A stretch of 64,000 nt of DNA from Rhodococcus wratislaviensis (GTDB lineage Bacteria > Actinomycetota > Actinomycetes > Mycobacteriales > Mycobacteriaceae): the NCBI RefSeq assembly GCF_900455735.1, contig NZ_UAUI01000011.1:434001-498000 (forward strand), written 5' to 3'. The position numbers were made by a program, and so were the translations under genes. This document shows, piece after piece, positions 8,399-16,562 of the stretch (positions within the stretch are counted from its first letter, which is position 1; the number at the start of each line of letters is the position of its first letter). Below the pieces are notes generated by a model that saw only the letters and a list, made by a program, of their open reading frames with translations, had not been told where the DNA came from and made no database searches.

Positions 8399-9367
8399 AT
8401 GCCCGAAATGACCACTACGGCACCCAGCCACGTGCTGTCCGCACGCGAGCTGTTCGGACTCGACACCGACCTGACGGTGCGCGCCTTCCGCGAACCGGTC
8501 GACCACGTCCCCGACATCGACCCCGCGTACCGGTTCGATCACGCGGTGACGACGGCCCTGCTCGCCGGGTTCGGCCGTAACCGCCGGGTGATGGTGCAGG
8601 GTCTGCACGGCACCGGAAAGTCCACGCACATCGAGCAGGTCGCGGCGCGGCTCAACTGGCCGTGTGTGCGGGTCAACCTCGACGGACATCTCAGCCGACT
8701 GGACCTGATCGGTCGGGACGCGGTGGTCCTGCGAGACGGCAAGCAGGTCACCGAATTCCAGGAAGGGATCCTCCCCTGGGCGCTGCAGCGACCGGTCGCC
8801 CTCATCCTCGACGAGTACGACGCCGGCCGGCCCGATGTCATGTTCGTCATCCAGCGTCTCCTCGAGCGCGACGGGAAACTCACCCTGCTCGACCAGAACA
8901 GGGTTCTGACTCCCCATCCGGCCTTCCGGTTGTTCGCCACGGCCAACACCGTCGGTCTGGGCAATCTCAACGGCTTGTATCACGGCGTGCAGCGGCTCAA
9001 TCACGCGCAGATCGATCGCTGGAACATCGTCGCGACGCTCGATCACCTCCCCGCGGAACAGGAGATCGAGATCGTGTCCGCGCGGGTGCCGTCGCTGAGC
9101 CGGGAGCTCATCGGGTCGATGGTGGCCGTGGCCAACCTGACGCGCAGCGGGTTTCGGGTCGGTGACCTGTCGACGTTGATGTCGCCGCGCACGGTGATCA
9201 CCTGGGCCGAGAACATCGAGATCTTCCACGACCCCGCGCTGGCATTCCGGTTGTCGTTCGTCAACAAATGCGACGAGGCCGAGCGACCCGTGGTCGCCGA
9301 GTACTTCCAGCGATGCTTCGACTCGGAACTGGAGCGGTCGGCGATGCTCGCGACGAGCACGGCGTGA
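8399..9367 (+). CDS. CobS-like AAA+ ATPase (MoxR-type metal-insertion chaperone)
   Basis: 322 aa. Strongly resembles the CobS subunit of aerobic cobaltochelatase: GLHGTGKST Walker A at about 68-76, LILDEYD Walker B at about 135-141, [13 protein letters not shown] and [10 protein letters not shown] sensor region. CobS works as a ring with CobT, driving Co2+ insertion by CobN. No cobN or other corrin gene is next to it here; the neighbours are an IclR regulator, a VWA protein and a phosphonatase-like hydrolase. It may therefore be a dedicated MoxR/VWA maturation factor for another metalloenzyme. ATG 8399 follows GGAGGG. The family assignment is firm, the role is inference. Confidence 0.85.
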   Translation: MPEMTTTAPSHVLSARELFGLDTDLTVRAFREPVDHVPDIDPAYRFDHAVTTALLAGFGRNRRVMVQGLHGTGKSTHIEQVAARLNWPCVRVNLDGHLSRLDLIGRDAVVLRDGKQVTEFQEGILPWALQRPVALILDEYDAGRPDVMFVIQRLLERDGKLTLLDQNRVLTPHPAFRLFATANTVGLGNLNGLYHGVQRLNHAQIDRWNIVATLDHLPAEQEIEIVSARVPSLSRELIGSMVAVANLTRSGFRVGDLSTLMSPRTVITWAENIEIFHDPALAFRLSFVNKCDEAERPVVAEYFQRCFDSELERSAMLATSTA

Positions 9368-9377
9368 GCGGGCAGTC

Positions 9378-11081
9378 ATGACAGAACTGCCCGTGCGCCC
9401 CGCGTCGGTTCGGCGTCAACAGGAGGTTCACGAACTCTGTGCCGGCACGATCCGCGCCCTCGCGGGGCAGGCCGAGTTGCACTTTCGCGGACCGGAACTC
9501 CATCGCGGACATCGGCGCGTACCAATGCCCGCCCCACACCTGCACCCGTCCTTCGACGGCGCCGACTTCGCGTCCTTCCGCGGTGCTGCGGACGGCATGG
9601 CATCGCGCCTCCTCCACACCGACCCCGCCCTGCATCGCAGCCTGTGCCCGGACTACACGGCGGGTCGGCTGATCTTCGAGATCCTGGAACAGTTCCGCGT
9701 CGAGTCGCTGGCCGCCGACGCGTGGAGCGGCGTGCGCGCCAACCTCGCCCACCGCTTCGCGCAGTGGTCGCAGGATTACGTGGCGTCCGGGCTGACCGAG
9801 ACCGTGCACGGGATGCTGCTGTTCACGGTGACACAGATGTGCCGGGCCCGGATCACCGCCGAGCCCATACCCGAGGCCACCGAGGACCTCATCGAATCGA
9901 CCCGGTTCGCGCTCGCCTCCGTTCTCGGCGGCCACCTGCCGTTGCTGCGCCGAACCCGATTCTCGCAAAACGACTTCGGGGGTCACGCCCAGGCAGTCGC
10001 CGAGCTGATCGGCCGTCACCTGGAGCCACCCACCGACACGGACGGGTCGGCCGACGACCGGCGCGACGGCCGGGCGGCGTTCTCCCTCCTGTTCGACTTC
10101 GACCCCGACGACGAGACCTTCACGACCGCGGTGTCGGGACGCAGTCGCGCGCTGGGGGAGTGCGGAGACGGGTACCGCGTGTTCACCCGCGCGTACGACG
10201 AGACCCGACAGATCGCGTCTCTCGTCCGGCCCGAACTGCTCCAGGACTACCGACGACGGCTGGACCTCACCATCGACACGCAGCGCCTCGACGTCCGCAA
10301 ACTCGGACGGCAGCTGAAGGCCCTGCTCTCGAAACCGGTCCCCGACGGGTGGGACGGCGGCCGGGAGGAGGGATACATCGACGGTCGCCGGCTCGCCCAG
10401 TTGGTCACCTCGCCCACCGAGCGCAGACTCTTCCGGGCCGAACGCACCGAGCCGCAGACCGACACGACGGTCACCTTTCTCATCGACTGCTCGGGTTCGA
10501 TGAAGGAGTTCGGCGAACCGGTTGCGGTCCTGGTCGACGTGTTCGCCCGGGCACTCGAACTGGCCGATGCCCGGTGCGAGATCCTGGGTTTCACGACCGC
10601 CGCATGGAACGGGGGACGAGCCCGCCGGGACTGGCTCCGGTCCGGCCGTCCGCGCAACCCGGGACGCCTGAACGAAGTCCGGCAGCTGGTGTTCAAGGAC
10701 GCCGAGACTTCGTGGCGCCGAGCCCGTCCCGCGATCGCGGGGCTGCTGAAGAACGACCTGTTCAAAGAGGGCGTCGACGGTGAGGCCGTCGACTGGGCAT
10801 GCTCCCGGATGCGGGGCACCCAGGGCAGGCGGCTCCTGTTCGTGATCTCGGACGGAAGCCCACTGGACGGCGCCACCGCGCTGGCCAACGACGAGTTCTA
10901 CCTGGACCACCACCTGCAGGTCGTGGTCGAGCGACACGAGGACGAGCGGGCCGTCGAGGTGTACGGACTGGGGGTCGGGCTGGACCTGAGCCCGTACTAC
11001 GACCGCTGCCGGACGCTCGATCTGTCGCGCGGTACCAACAGCGACGTCATTGCCGACGTGCTGTCGATGATCGCCCACTGA
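9378..11081 (+). CDS. CobT-like VWA-domain protein, partner of the CobS-like ATPase
   Basis: 567 aa. The N-terminal half (about 1-340) resembles CobT (DYTAGRLIFEILEQFRVES region). The acidic central linker of classical CobT is short here. The C terminus is a VWA domain with an intact MIDAS start DCSGSM at 370-375, FTTAAWNGG and ISDGSP. CobT links the AAA+ ring to the substrate enzyme through the VWA fold. It follows the ATPase gene after 10 bases, so both are made together. An orphan CobS/CobT pair next to sulfonate genes is unusual and is treated in the findings. Confidence 0.85.
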   Translation: MTELPVRPASVRRQQEVHELCAGTIRALAGQAELHFRGPELHRGHRRVPMPAPHLHPSFDGADFASFRGAADGMASRLLHTDPALHRSLCPDYTAGRLIFEILEQFRVESLAADAWSGVRANLAHRFAQWSQDYVASGLTETVHGMLLFTVTQMCRARITAEPIPEATEDLIESTRFALASVLGGHLPLLRRTRFSQNDFGGHAQAVAELIGRHLEPPTDTDGSADDRRDGRAAFSLLFDFDPDDETFTTAVSGRSRALGECGDGYRVFTRAYDETRQIASLVRPELLQDYRRRLDLTIDTQRLDVRKLGRQLKALLSKPVPDGWDGGREEGYIDGRRLAQLVTSPTERRLFRAERTEPQTDTTVTFLIDCSGSMKEFGEPVAVLVDVFARALELADARCEILGFTTAAWNGGRARRDWLRSGRPRNPGRLNEVRQLVFKDAETSWRRARPAIAGLLKNDLFKEGVDGEAVDWACSRMRGTQGRRLLFVISDGSPLDGATALANDEFYLDHHLQVVVERHEDERAVEVYGLGVGLDLSPYYDRCRTLDLSRGTNSDVIADVLSMIAH

Positions 11082-11125
11082 CAGCCATCACCTGTCAGTG
11101 GCTCAACAGTGAAGGAGTCACACCC

Positions 11126-11809
11126 ATGACCGAACACGGGGTTTCCCTGGTTACCTTGGACATTGCCGGAACGAGCGTCGACGAGGGCGGCGCCGTGTAC
11201 GTCGCGTTGCGCGACACCGTCGAGACGCATCTCGGCGAGCCGATTCCGGACGATCGGTTCGATCGATGGAAGGGCACGGGCAAGCGGCAGGCCATCGAGG
11301 GGCTACTGCGGGAGAGCGGGGTGCCGGCCGAGAAGAATGTTCTCGACGCCGTCGAATCGGATTTCACCGCAATGCTTCTGGCTGCGTACCGGGCGACGCC
11401 GCCCACCGCACTGCCCGGGGTTCACGACGCATTCGGTACGTTGCGCCAGCGCGGCATCAAGATCGTTCTCCAGACCGGCTATTCACGTGAGATCGCGGAA
11501 CCGCTGCTCGAGCAGGTCGGGTGGGAGATCGGGCGGGACATCGACGGTGTGATCACGAGCGATCAGGTGCGGATGAGCAGGCCGTCGCCCTATCTCATCT
11601 TCCGCGCCATGGAACTCGCCGGAGTGCAGAGCGTCGACGAGGTGCTCGTCGGCGGGGACACCCCGAACGATCTCCGGGCCGGGACGAACGCCGGGGCGCG
11701 GTACGTGGTCGGTGTCCTGACCGGCGCCCACGACGCGGCGACGCTGCGTCCGGAGCCCCACACGCACATCCTGGAGAGCGCAGCGAAGCTCCCCGAACTA
11801 CTGGGCTGA
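11126..11809 (+). CDS. Phosphonatase-like HAD hydrolase
   Basis: 227 aa HAD-superfamily enzyme of the phosphonoacetaldehyde hydrolase-like group. Motif I is LDIAGT (residues 11-16): aspartate nucleophile followed by alanine two residues on, as in PhnX rather than ordinary HAD phosphatases. K53 in the cap (KGTGKRQAI) lies where PhnX forms its Schiff base. Motif II is QTGYSR, the third motif RMSRPSPYLIF, and motif IV GGDTPNDLRAG. ATG 11126 follows AAGGAG. It comes 44 bases after the CobT-like gene. Substrate could be phosphonoacetaldehyde or a related C2 compound; the neighbouring Xsc uses the sulfonate analogue of that aldehyde. Confidence 0.8.
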   Translation: MTEHGVSLVTLDIAGTSVDEGGAVYVALRDTVETHLGEPIPDDRFDRWKGTGKRQAIEGLLRESGVPAEKNVLDAVESDFTAMLLAAYRATPPTALPGVHDAFGTLRQRGIKIVLQTGYSREIAEPLLEQVGWEIGRDIDGVITSDQVRMSRPSPYLIFRAMELAGVQSVDEVLVGGDTPNDLRAGTNAGARYVVGVLTGAHDAATLRPEPHTHILESAAKLPELLG

Positions 11810-11816
11810 ACGAAAG

Positions 11817-11859
11817 CTGTGGGCCGGTTCTGCCGCACGACAGCAGAACCAGCCCACAG
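11817..11859. terminator. Bidirectional hairpin between HAD gene and pdxS
   Basis: Arms 11817-11833 and 11843-11859 pair with one internal mismatch (CTGTGGGC, GGTTCTGC and their complements) around a 9-base loop. It lies between convergent genes and can serve both. Confidence 0.75.
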
Positions 11860-11890
11860 TGTTTCGGACGAGCAGTGTTTCGGACGAGCA
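11859..11890. repeat. Two tandem copies of a 16-bp unit
   Basis: GTGTTTCGGACGAGCA occurs at 11859-11874 and again at 11875-11890 without a gap. The first copy abuts the terminator stem and the second ends 12 bases before the pdxS stop. Probably a simple duplication. Confidence 0.85.
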
Positions 11891-11902
11891 GAGTTCAGTA
11901 CG

Positions 11903-12793
11903 TCACCAGCCGCGTTCGGCGAGCCGGTGCGGGACGGGGATGTCGTCGACGTTGATCCCGACCATCGCCTCACCCAGCCCCCGGGACACCTTCGCCAGCA
12001 CGTCCGGGTCGTCGAAGAACGTGGTCGCCTTCACGATCGCCGCGGCCCGCTCGGCCGGGTTCCCGGACTTGAAGATGCCCGACCCGACGAACACACCCTC
12101 CGCACCGAGCTGCATCATCATCGCCGCATCCGCCGGGGTCGCGATACCACCGGCGGTGAACATCGTGACCGGCAACTTCCCGGCCTTCGCGACCTCGACG
12201 ACCAGGTCGTACGGCGCCTGCAGCTCCTTCGCCGCCACATACAGCTCGTCCTCGCTCAGCGAGGTCAACCGGCGGATCTCCCCACCGATCGTCCGCATGT
12301 GCGTGGTCGCGTTCGACACGTCACCGGTACCGGCCTCACCCTTGGACCGGATCATCGCCGCACCCTCGGTGATCCGGCGCAGCGCCTCACCGAGATTGGT
12401 GGCACCACAGACGAACGGAACCGTGAACTGCCACTTGTCGATGTGGTTCGCGTAATCGGCCGGGGTCAGCACCTCGGACTCGTCGACGTAGTCGACCCCG
12501 AGGGACTGCAGGATCTGCGCCTCCACGAAGTGCCCGATCCGGGCCTTGGCCATCACCGGGATCGACACCGCGGAGATGATGCCGTCGATCATGTCCGGAT
12601 CGCTCATCCGGGACACCCCGCCCTGCGCGCGGATGTCCGCGGGCACCCGCTCGAGCGCCATCACCGCGACCGCACCGGCATCCTCGGCGATCTTCGCCTG
12701 ATCGGGTGTGACTACGTCCATGATGACCCCGCCCTTCAACATCTCGGCCATGCCACGCTTGACGCGTGCCGTACCGACGGCGGAAGTGTTCAC
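11903..12793 (-). CDS. pdxS: Pyridoxal 5'-phosphate synthase, lyase subunit PdxS
   Basis: 296 aa, the usual length. PdxS makes PLP from ribose 5-phosphate, glyceraldehyde 3-phosphate and ammonia delivered by the glutaminase PdxT. Signature stretches are present: [17 protein letters not shown], the lysine in [29 protein letters not shown], and [13 protein letters not shown] near the C terminus. The GTG start at 12793 overlaps the stop of the upstream permease by GTGA and has GGAG before it, so the two are translationally coupled. PdxT is not in the window, which is unusual since pdxT often follows pdxS in actinobacteria. Confidence 0.95.
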   Translation of the reverse strand: MNTSAVGTARVKRGMAEMLKGGVIMDVVTPDQAKIAEDAGAVAVMALERVPADIRAQGGVSRMSDPDMIDGIISAVSIPVMAKARIGHFVEAQILQSLGVDYVDESEVLTPADYANHIDKWQFTVPFVCGATNLGEALRRITEGAAMIRSKGEAGTGDVSNATTHMRTIGGEIRRLTSLSEDELYVAAKELQAPYDLVVEVAKAGKLPVTMFTAGGIATPADAAMMMQLGAEGVFVGSGIFKSGNPAERAAAIVKATTFFDDPDVLAKVSRGLGEAMVGINVDDIPVPHRLAERGW

Positions 12794-14337
12794 GAGTGTC
12801 TCCTCTGGTGACGATGGGGGTTCGGCTTCTGTTGTGCCGCGGCCAGCAGTTCGATGTCCGAGCCGCCGAGCGTCTCCACGGACTCGATGCGCTTCTCGGC
12901 CTCCGCGACCGACTCGTCCGCGGAACCGATCGGTGGAGCACCGGACAGTGATTCGTCGTCGCGACCGCCCTTGCCGAGCAACTTCCGCACCTCGTAGCTG
13001 ATCAGGATGACGATCAACGTCAGACCGCTCATGAGGAACTGGGAGCGGGTGGTCGGCAGGAACGCCATCGCGAGGATGACGGTGGCCATCAGGGCGATGG
13101 TGGCGTAGCTGAGCCACGGGAACAACCACATCCGGAGTTGCAGTGCGGCAGGGTCTTCACGCTCGAGTCTCCGGCGGAGGACCACCTGGGAGATGGCGAT
13201 CAGGAGGTAGACGAAGAGCGCGACGGCGCCGTACGAGTTGACGAGGAAGCCGAAGACGACGTCGCCCCACACGTACGTGCAGGCGACGGACACGTATCCG
13301 ACGGTGGTGCCGAGCAGGATCGCACGTCGGGGCACGCCGTTCCGGGACAGCGTCGTGAAGAACTTCGGGGCGTCACCGTTGCGGGTGAGCGCGAACAACA
13401 TTCGGGACGTGGTGTACAGCGCCGAGTTCAGGCAGGACAGCACCGCGGTGAGGACGATGAAGTTCATGATCGTCGCGACACCGGGAATTCCGAGGACCTC
13501 GAGCACCGCGGCGTACGGGCTCACCCCCACGCTCTCGGTGTTCCACGGTTGGATCGTGACGACCACGAGAATCGAACCGACGTAGAACGTCACGATCCGG
13601 ACCACGATCGACCGCATGGCGTGGGCGACAGCACGCTTCGGCTCCTCCGACTCGGCCGCCGCGATCGTCACGATCTCGGCTCCCGTGTAGAAGGCCACGC
13701 AGGGGACGACCGCGGCGAGCACCGCACCCCAGCCGAGCGGGGTGAAGCCGCCGTGGTTCACGAGGTTGCCGAGTCCGGGCGTCGAGTCGGGCCACAGCCC
13801 GGTGATCCAGAGGGCGCCCATCCCGAGAAACAGAACGATCGCCACGACCTTGATCGACGAGAACCAGTATTCGAACTCGCCGTAGGAGCGGGCGGACACC
13901 ATGTTGGTGGCGGTCAGCAGGAGCATCAGCCCCAGGCTCAGGAGCCACAGCGGGATCATCGGCAGCCAGAGTTGCAGGATCCGGCCGCCGGCGATGGCTT
14001 CGACCGCGACGACGATGACGAAGAAGTACCAGTACATCCACCCCGTCGCGAACCCGGCGCGACGCCCCAGGGCCTGGCGAGCGTAGACGTAGAACGATCC
14101 GACCACCGGCCGGGCCACCGCCATCTCCGCCAGCATCCGCATGATCAGCAACGTGATGATGCCTGCGATGAGGAAGGAGATGATGGCGCCGGGACCGGCG
14201 CCGCCGATGACGACACCGCTGCCCACGAAGAGACCGGCGCCGATCACCCCGCCCAGGGCGATGAGATTCATGTGCCTGCGTTTCAGGCCCTTGCCGAGAC
14301 CTGAACTGTCGGTGTGTCCGGGAGCAGTACTGTCCAC
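12790..14337 (-). CDS. APC-family amino acid/amine permease, coupled to pdxS
   Basis: 515 aa, 12 predicted membrane segments. The N terminus carries [14 protein letters not shown] and the APC signature [31 protein letters not shown] is typical of the GabP/AroP/cationic amino-acid branch. Start GTG 14337 follows GGAGG. The hydrophilic tail (about 60 residues) is acidic and ends in a basic stretch next to the pdxS overlap. The gene at 14915-16387 is a close paralogue in opposite orientation. The coupling to pdxS suggests transport related to PLP supply or use (amine, amino acid or vitamin B6), but this is inference. Confidence 0.88.
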   Translation of the reverse strand: MDSTAPGHTDSSGLGKGLKRRHMNLIALGGVIGAGLFVGSGVVIGGAGPGAIISFLIAGIITLLIMRMLAEMAVARPVVGSFYVYARQALGRRAGFATGWMYWYFFVIVVAVEAIAGGRILQLWLPMIPLWLLSLGLMLLLTATNMVSARSYGEFEYWFSSIKVVAIVLFLGMGALWITGLWPDSTPGLGNLVNHGGFTPLGWGAVLAAVVPCVAFYTGAEIVTIAAAESEEPKRAVAHAMRSIVVRIVTFYVGSILVVVTIQPWNTESVGVSPYAAVLEVLGIPGVATIMNFIVLTAVLSCLNSALYTTSRMLFALTRNGDAPKFFTTLSRNGVPRRAILLGTTVGYVSVACTYVWGDVVFGFLVNSYGAVALFVYLLIAISQVVLRRRLEREDPAALQLRMWLFPWLSYATIALMATVILAMAFLPTTRSQFLMSGLTLIVILISYEVRKLLGKGGRDDESLSGAPPIGSADESVAEAEKRIESVETLGGSDIELLAAAQQKPNPHRHQRRHS

Positions 14338-14433
14338 ATTTCCTCCAGAAGGCGCTGCGAGGGGCCCTCGCCTGACAGACCTCGTCGGTCGTACGTCGAT
14401 GCGGGCACCCACCGGTTCAGCGACTAATTTATG

Positions 14434-14449
14434 TGTGATCCACATCACT
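14434..14449. promoter_or_regulatory. CRP/GlxR-like site
   Basis: TGTGATCCACATCACT agrees with TGTGA-N6-TCACA at nine of ten fixed positions. It lies 97 bases upstream of the permease-pdxS start on the minus strand. Confidence 0.55.
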
Positions 14450-14692
14450 TATTCGAGTGTTCACCTCACACTACGACTGGTGCCGGAGCTCGCCCAGAGC
14501 CAGTTGCCTCGCAAGCGTAGGGGCCAGTTCGACAGCGGAATCGCCGCCGGGGAATGCGTTCTGACCTGGTATGACAGCGATCTTCACGAAGAGGGCGGAG
14601 TGCGCGTGGCCCGGCGGCGCGGTTTCACGGCGCATCTGGATCCCCCGACTGCGGTGTGCACCCGGGAGACCCCGAGAACACCCATACCCTGT

Positions 14693-14714
14693 GACCAGTG
14701 GTAACGAACTGGTC
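14693..14714. promoter_or_regulatory. GACCAGT-N8-ACTGGTC inverted repeat
   Basis: Perfect 7-bp arms with an 8-base spacer, in the divergent region about 200 bases before the plus-strand permease. Size and symmetry fit a dimeric regulator site; the regulator is unknown. Confidence 0.45.
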
Positions 14715-14914
14715 CTCAGACGTGCCGTCGAACTGGCACTGTGCTGCCCACCAGACCCTCCATACAGTGTTGTGCATCACATCAACAGTTCAGTTCGCGG
14801 TGGATCGTCTCCCGTATCTCCGCCGGCACTGTTCTCCGTTCCAACCGCCGACGATCCGACCCCGGATCGCGATGGCGACCTGACGATTCCGGTCAGCGCA
14901 CAGTGGAGGAAAAC

Positions 14915-16387
14915 GTGACTTCAACACCACCCCCGGTCCAATCCCAGGACTCCGGCCTCGGAAAGGGCCTGAAGAAACGGCACATGAACCTCATCGCCCT
15001 GGGCGGCGTGATCGGTGCCGGATTGTTCGTCGGCAGCGGCGTCGTCATCGAGAGCGCAGGCCCGGCGGCGATCGTGTCGTTTCTCATCGCGGGGGTCATC
15101 ACACTCCTGATCATGCGGATGCTGGCGGAGATGGCGGTGGCGCGGCCGGTGGTCGGCTCGTTCTACGTGTACGCCAGGGAAGCGCTCGGCAATCGCGCCG
15201 GCTTCTCGGTCGGCTGGATGTACTGGTATTTCTTCGTCATCGTCGTCGCGGTCGAAGCCATCGCCGGCGGCCGAATACTCCAACTCTACCTCCCGTCCGC
15301 GCCGCTGTGGATCCTCAGCCTCGGCCTTCTCGTGATCCTGACCTGCACCAATCTCGTGTCAGCGCGTTCGTTCGGCGAATTCGAGTACTGGTTCTCGTCG
15401 ATCAAGGTGATCGCGATCGTCCTCTTCCTCGGGTTGGGCGCACTGTGGATCACCGGTCTGTGGCCGGACTCGACCCCCGGAGTGGCGAACCTCGTCAGCC
15501 ACGGCGGATTCGCTCCGCTCGGCTGGGGCGCAGTGCTCGCCGCGGTCGTCCCCTGCGTGGCCTTCTTCACCGGTGCCGAGATCGTGACCATCGCAGCGGC
15601 CGAATCCGCGGAACCCAAGAAGGCGGTCGCCCGGGCGATGCGCTCCATCGTGGTCCGGATCATCACCTTCTACGTCGGTTCCATCTTCGTGGTCGTCGCG
15701 GTGGTGCCGTGGAGCACGGAGGCCGTCGGAGTCAGCCCCTACGCCGCAGCGCTCTCCGCCCTGCACATTCCCGGGGTCGCCACGATCATGAACGTCGTGA
15801 TCCTCACCGCGGTCCTGTCCTGCCTGAACTCGGCGCTGTACACCTCCTCGCGGATGCTGTTCGCCCTCACCCGCAACGGCGACGCCCCGCACATGTTCAC
15901 CCGCCTGTCCGGCGGTGGTGTGCCCCGGCGCGCGATCCTCGCCGGAACGGTGATCGGCTACGCGTCGGTGATCGCGGCGTTCGTCTCCCCGGATCTCGTG
16001 TTCTCGTTCCTGGTCAACTCGTACGGCGCCGTGGCGCTCTTCGTCTACCTCATGATCGCGATCTCCCAGGTCGCGCTCCGCAGGAAACTGGAGGCTCGAG
16101 ATCCCGAGGCCCTCAGCCTGAAGATGTGGCTGTTCCCCTGGCTCAGCTACGCGACCATCGCCCTGATGGGAGCCGTGATCGCCGCGATGGCCGTTCTGCC
16201 CACCACCCGTTCGCAGTTCTGGCTGAGTGTGGTGACTCTGGCCTTCATCCTGATCGGGTACGAGTTCCGCCGACGCAGCCGGACCAACGCCGAACGCCTC
16301 GACACCGTCACGGCGCCCGCGGAATCACCCGCCGACGGTTCCGACGCGGAACAACTCGTCGGGGTCGTCACCCCCGAGCAGCACTGA
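14915..16387 (+). CDS. APC-family amino acid/amine permease, paralogue of the pdxS-coupled permease
   Basis: 490 aa. Nearly the same sequence as the minus-strand permease through the membrane core ([49 protein letters not shown] and GLWPDSTPG all shared), differing mainly at the N terminus, in external loops and in the shorter acidic tail. The GTG start follows GGAGGA. The pair looks like an inverted duplication around a shared regulatory region. Substrate is likely the same class as for the paralogue. Confidence 0.88.
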   Translation: MTSTPPPVQSQDSGLGKGLKKRHMNLIALGGVIGAGLFVGSGVVIESAGPAAIVSFLIAGVITLLIMRMLAEMAVARPVVGSFYVYAREALGNRAGFSVGWMYWYFFVIVVAVEAIAGGRILQLYLPSAPLWILSLGLLVILTCTNLVSARSFGEFEYWFSSIKVIAIVLFLGLGALWITGLWPDSTPGVANLVSHGGFAPLGWGAVLAAVVPCVAFFTGAEIVTIAAAESAEPKKAVARAMRSIVVRIITFYVGSIFVVVAVVPWSTEAVGVSPYAAALSALHIPGVATIMNVVILTAVLSCLNSALYTSSRMLFALTRNGDAPHMFTRLSGGGVPRRAILAGTVIGYASVIAAFVSPDLVFSFLVNSYGAVALFVYLMIAISQVALRRKLEARDPEALSLKMWLFPWLSYATIALMGAVIAAMAVLPTTRSQFWLSVVTLAFILIGYEFRRRSRTNAERLDTVTAPAESPADGSDAEQLVGVVTPEQH

Positions 16388-16562
16388 TCTCGAACCGCAG
16401 CACGAGATACGCCGCGACGGCGAGCCCGAACCCCACGGTGCTCATACGCCGGATCCGCGGCGTTCTCGGCGTTCTCGGCGCTGAGCAACTTCTCACGATG
16501 GTCCGCGGGCACTTCGGGGTCAGCCCCAGCTGTTGGCGGGCTCAGCGGACAACCGACCGCGG

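Larger units (their letters stand above)
14338..14914. other. 577-base divergent promoter region between two paralogous permeases
   Basis: No coding sequence with convincing features. It holds two ribosome sites at its edges, a CRP-like site (14434-14449) nearer the minus-strand gene, a 7-bp inverted repeat (14693-14714), and AT-richer patches at 14425-14470 and 14760-14800 that may be the two core promoters. Short open frames cross it but lack ribosome sites and family resemblance. Confidence 0.6.

Noticed and set aside
9261-11078. Long minus-strand frame opposite the CobT-like gene
   Set aside because: No family resemblance; codon pattern is that of a mirror frame of the VWA gene, which has an intact MIDAS motif.
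14771-14781. TGTG-CAT-CACA dyad considered as another CRP site
   Set aside because: Arm spacing is 3 instead of the 8 bases between TGTG and CACA required by the CRP consensus.
14571-14918. Possible 115-codon gene in the divergent permease gap
   Set aside because: No ribosome site, mixed low-complexity composition, and it runs over the true permease ribosome site.
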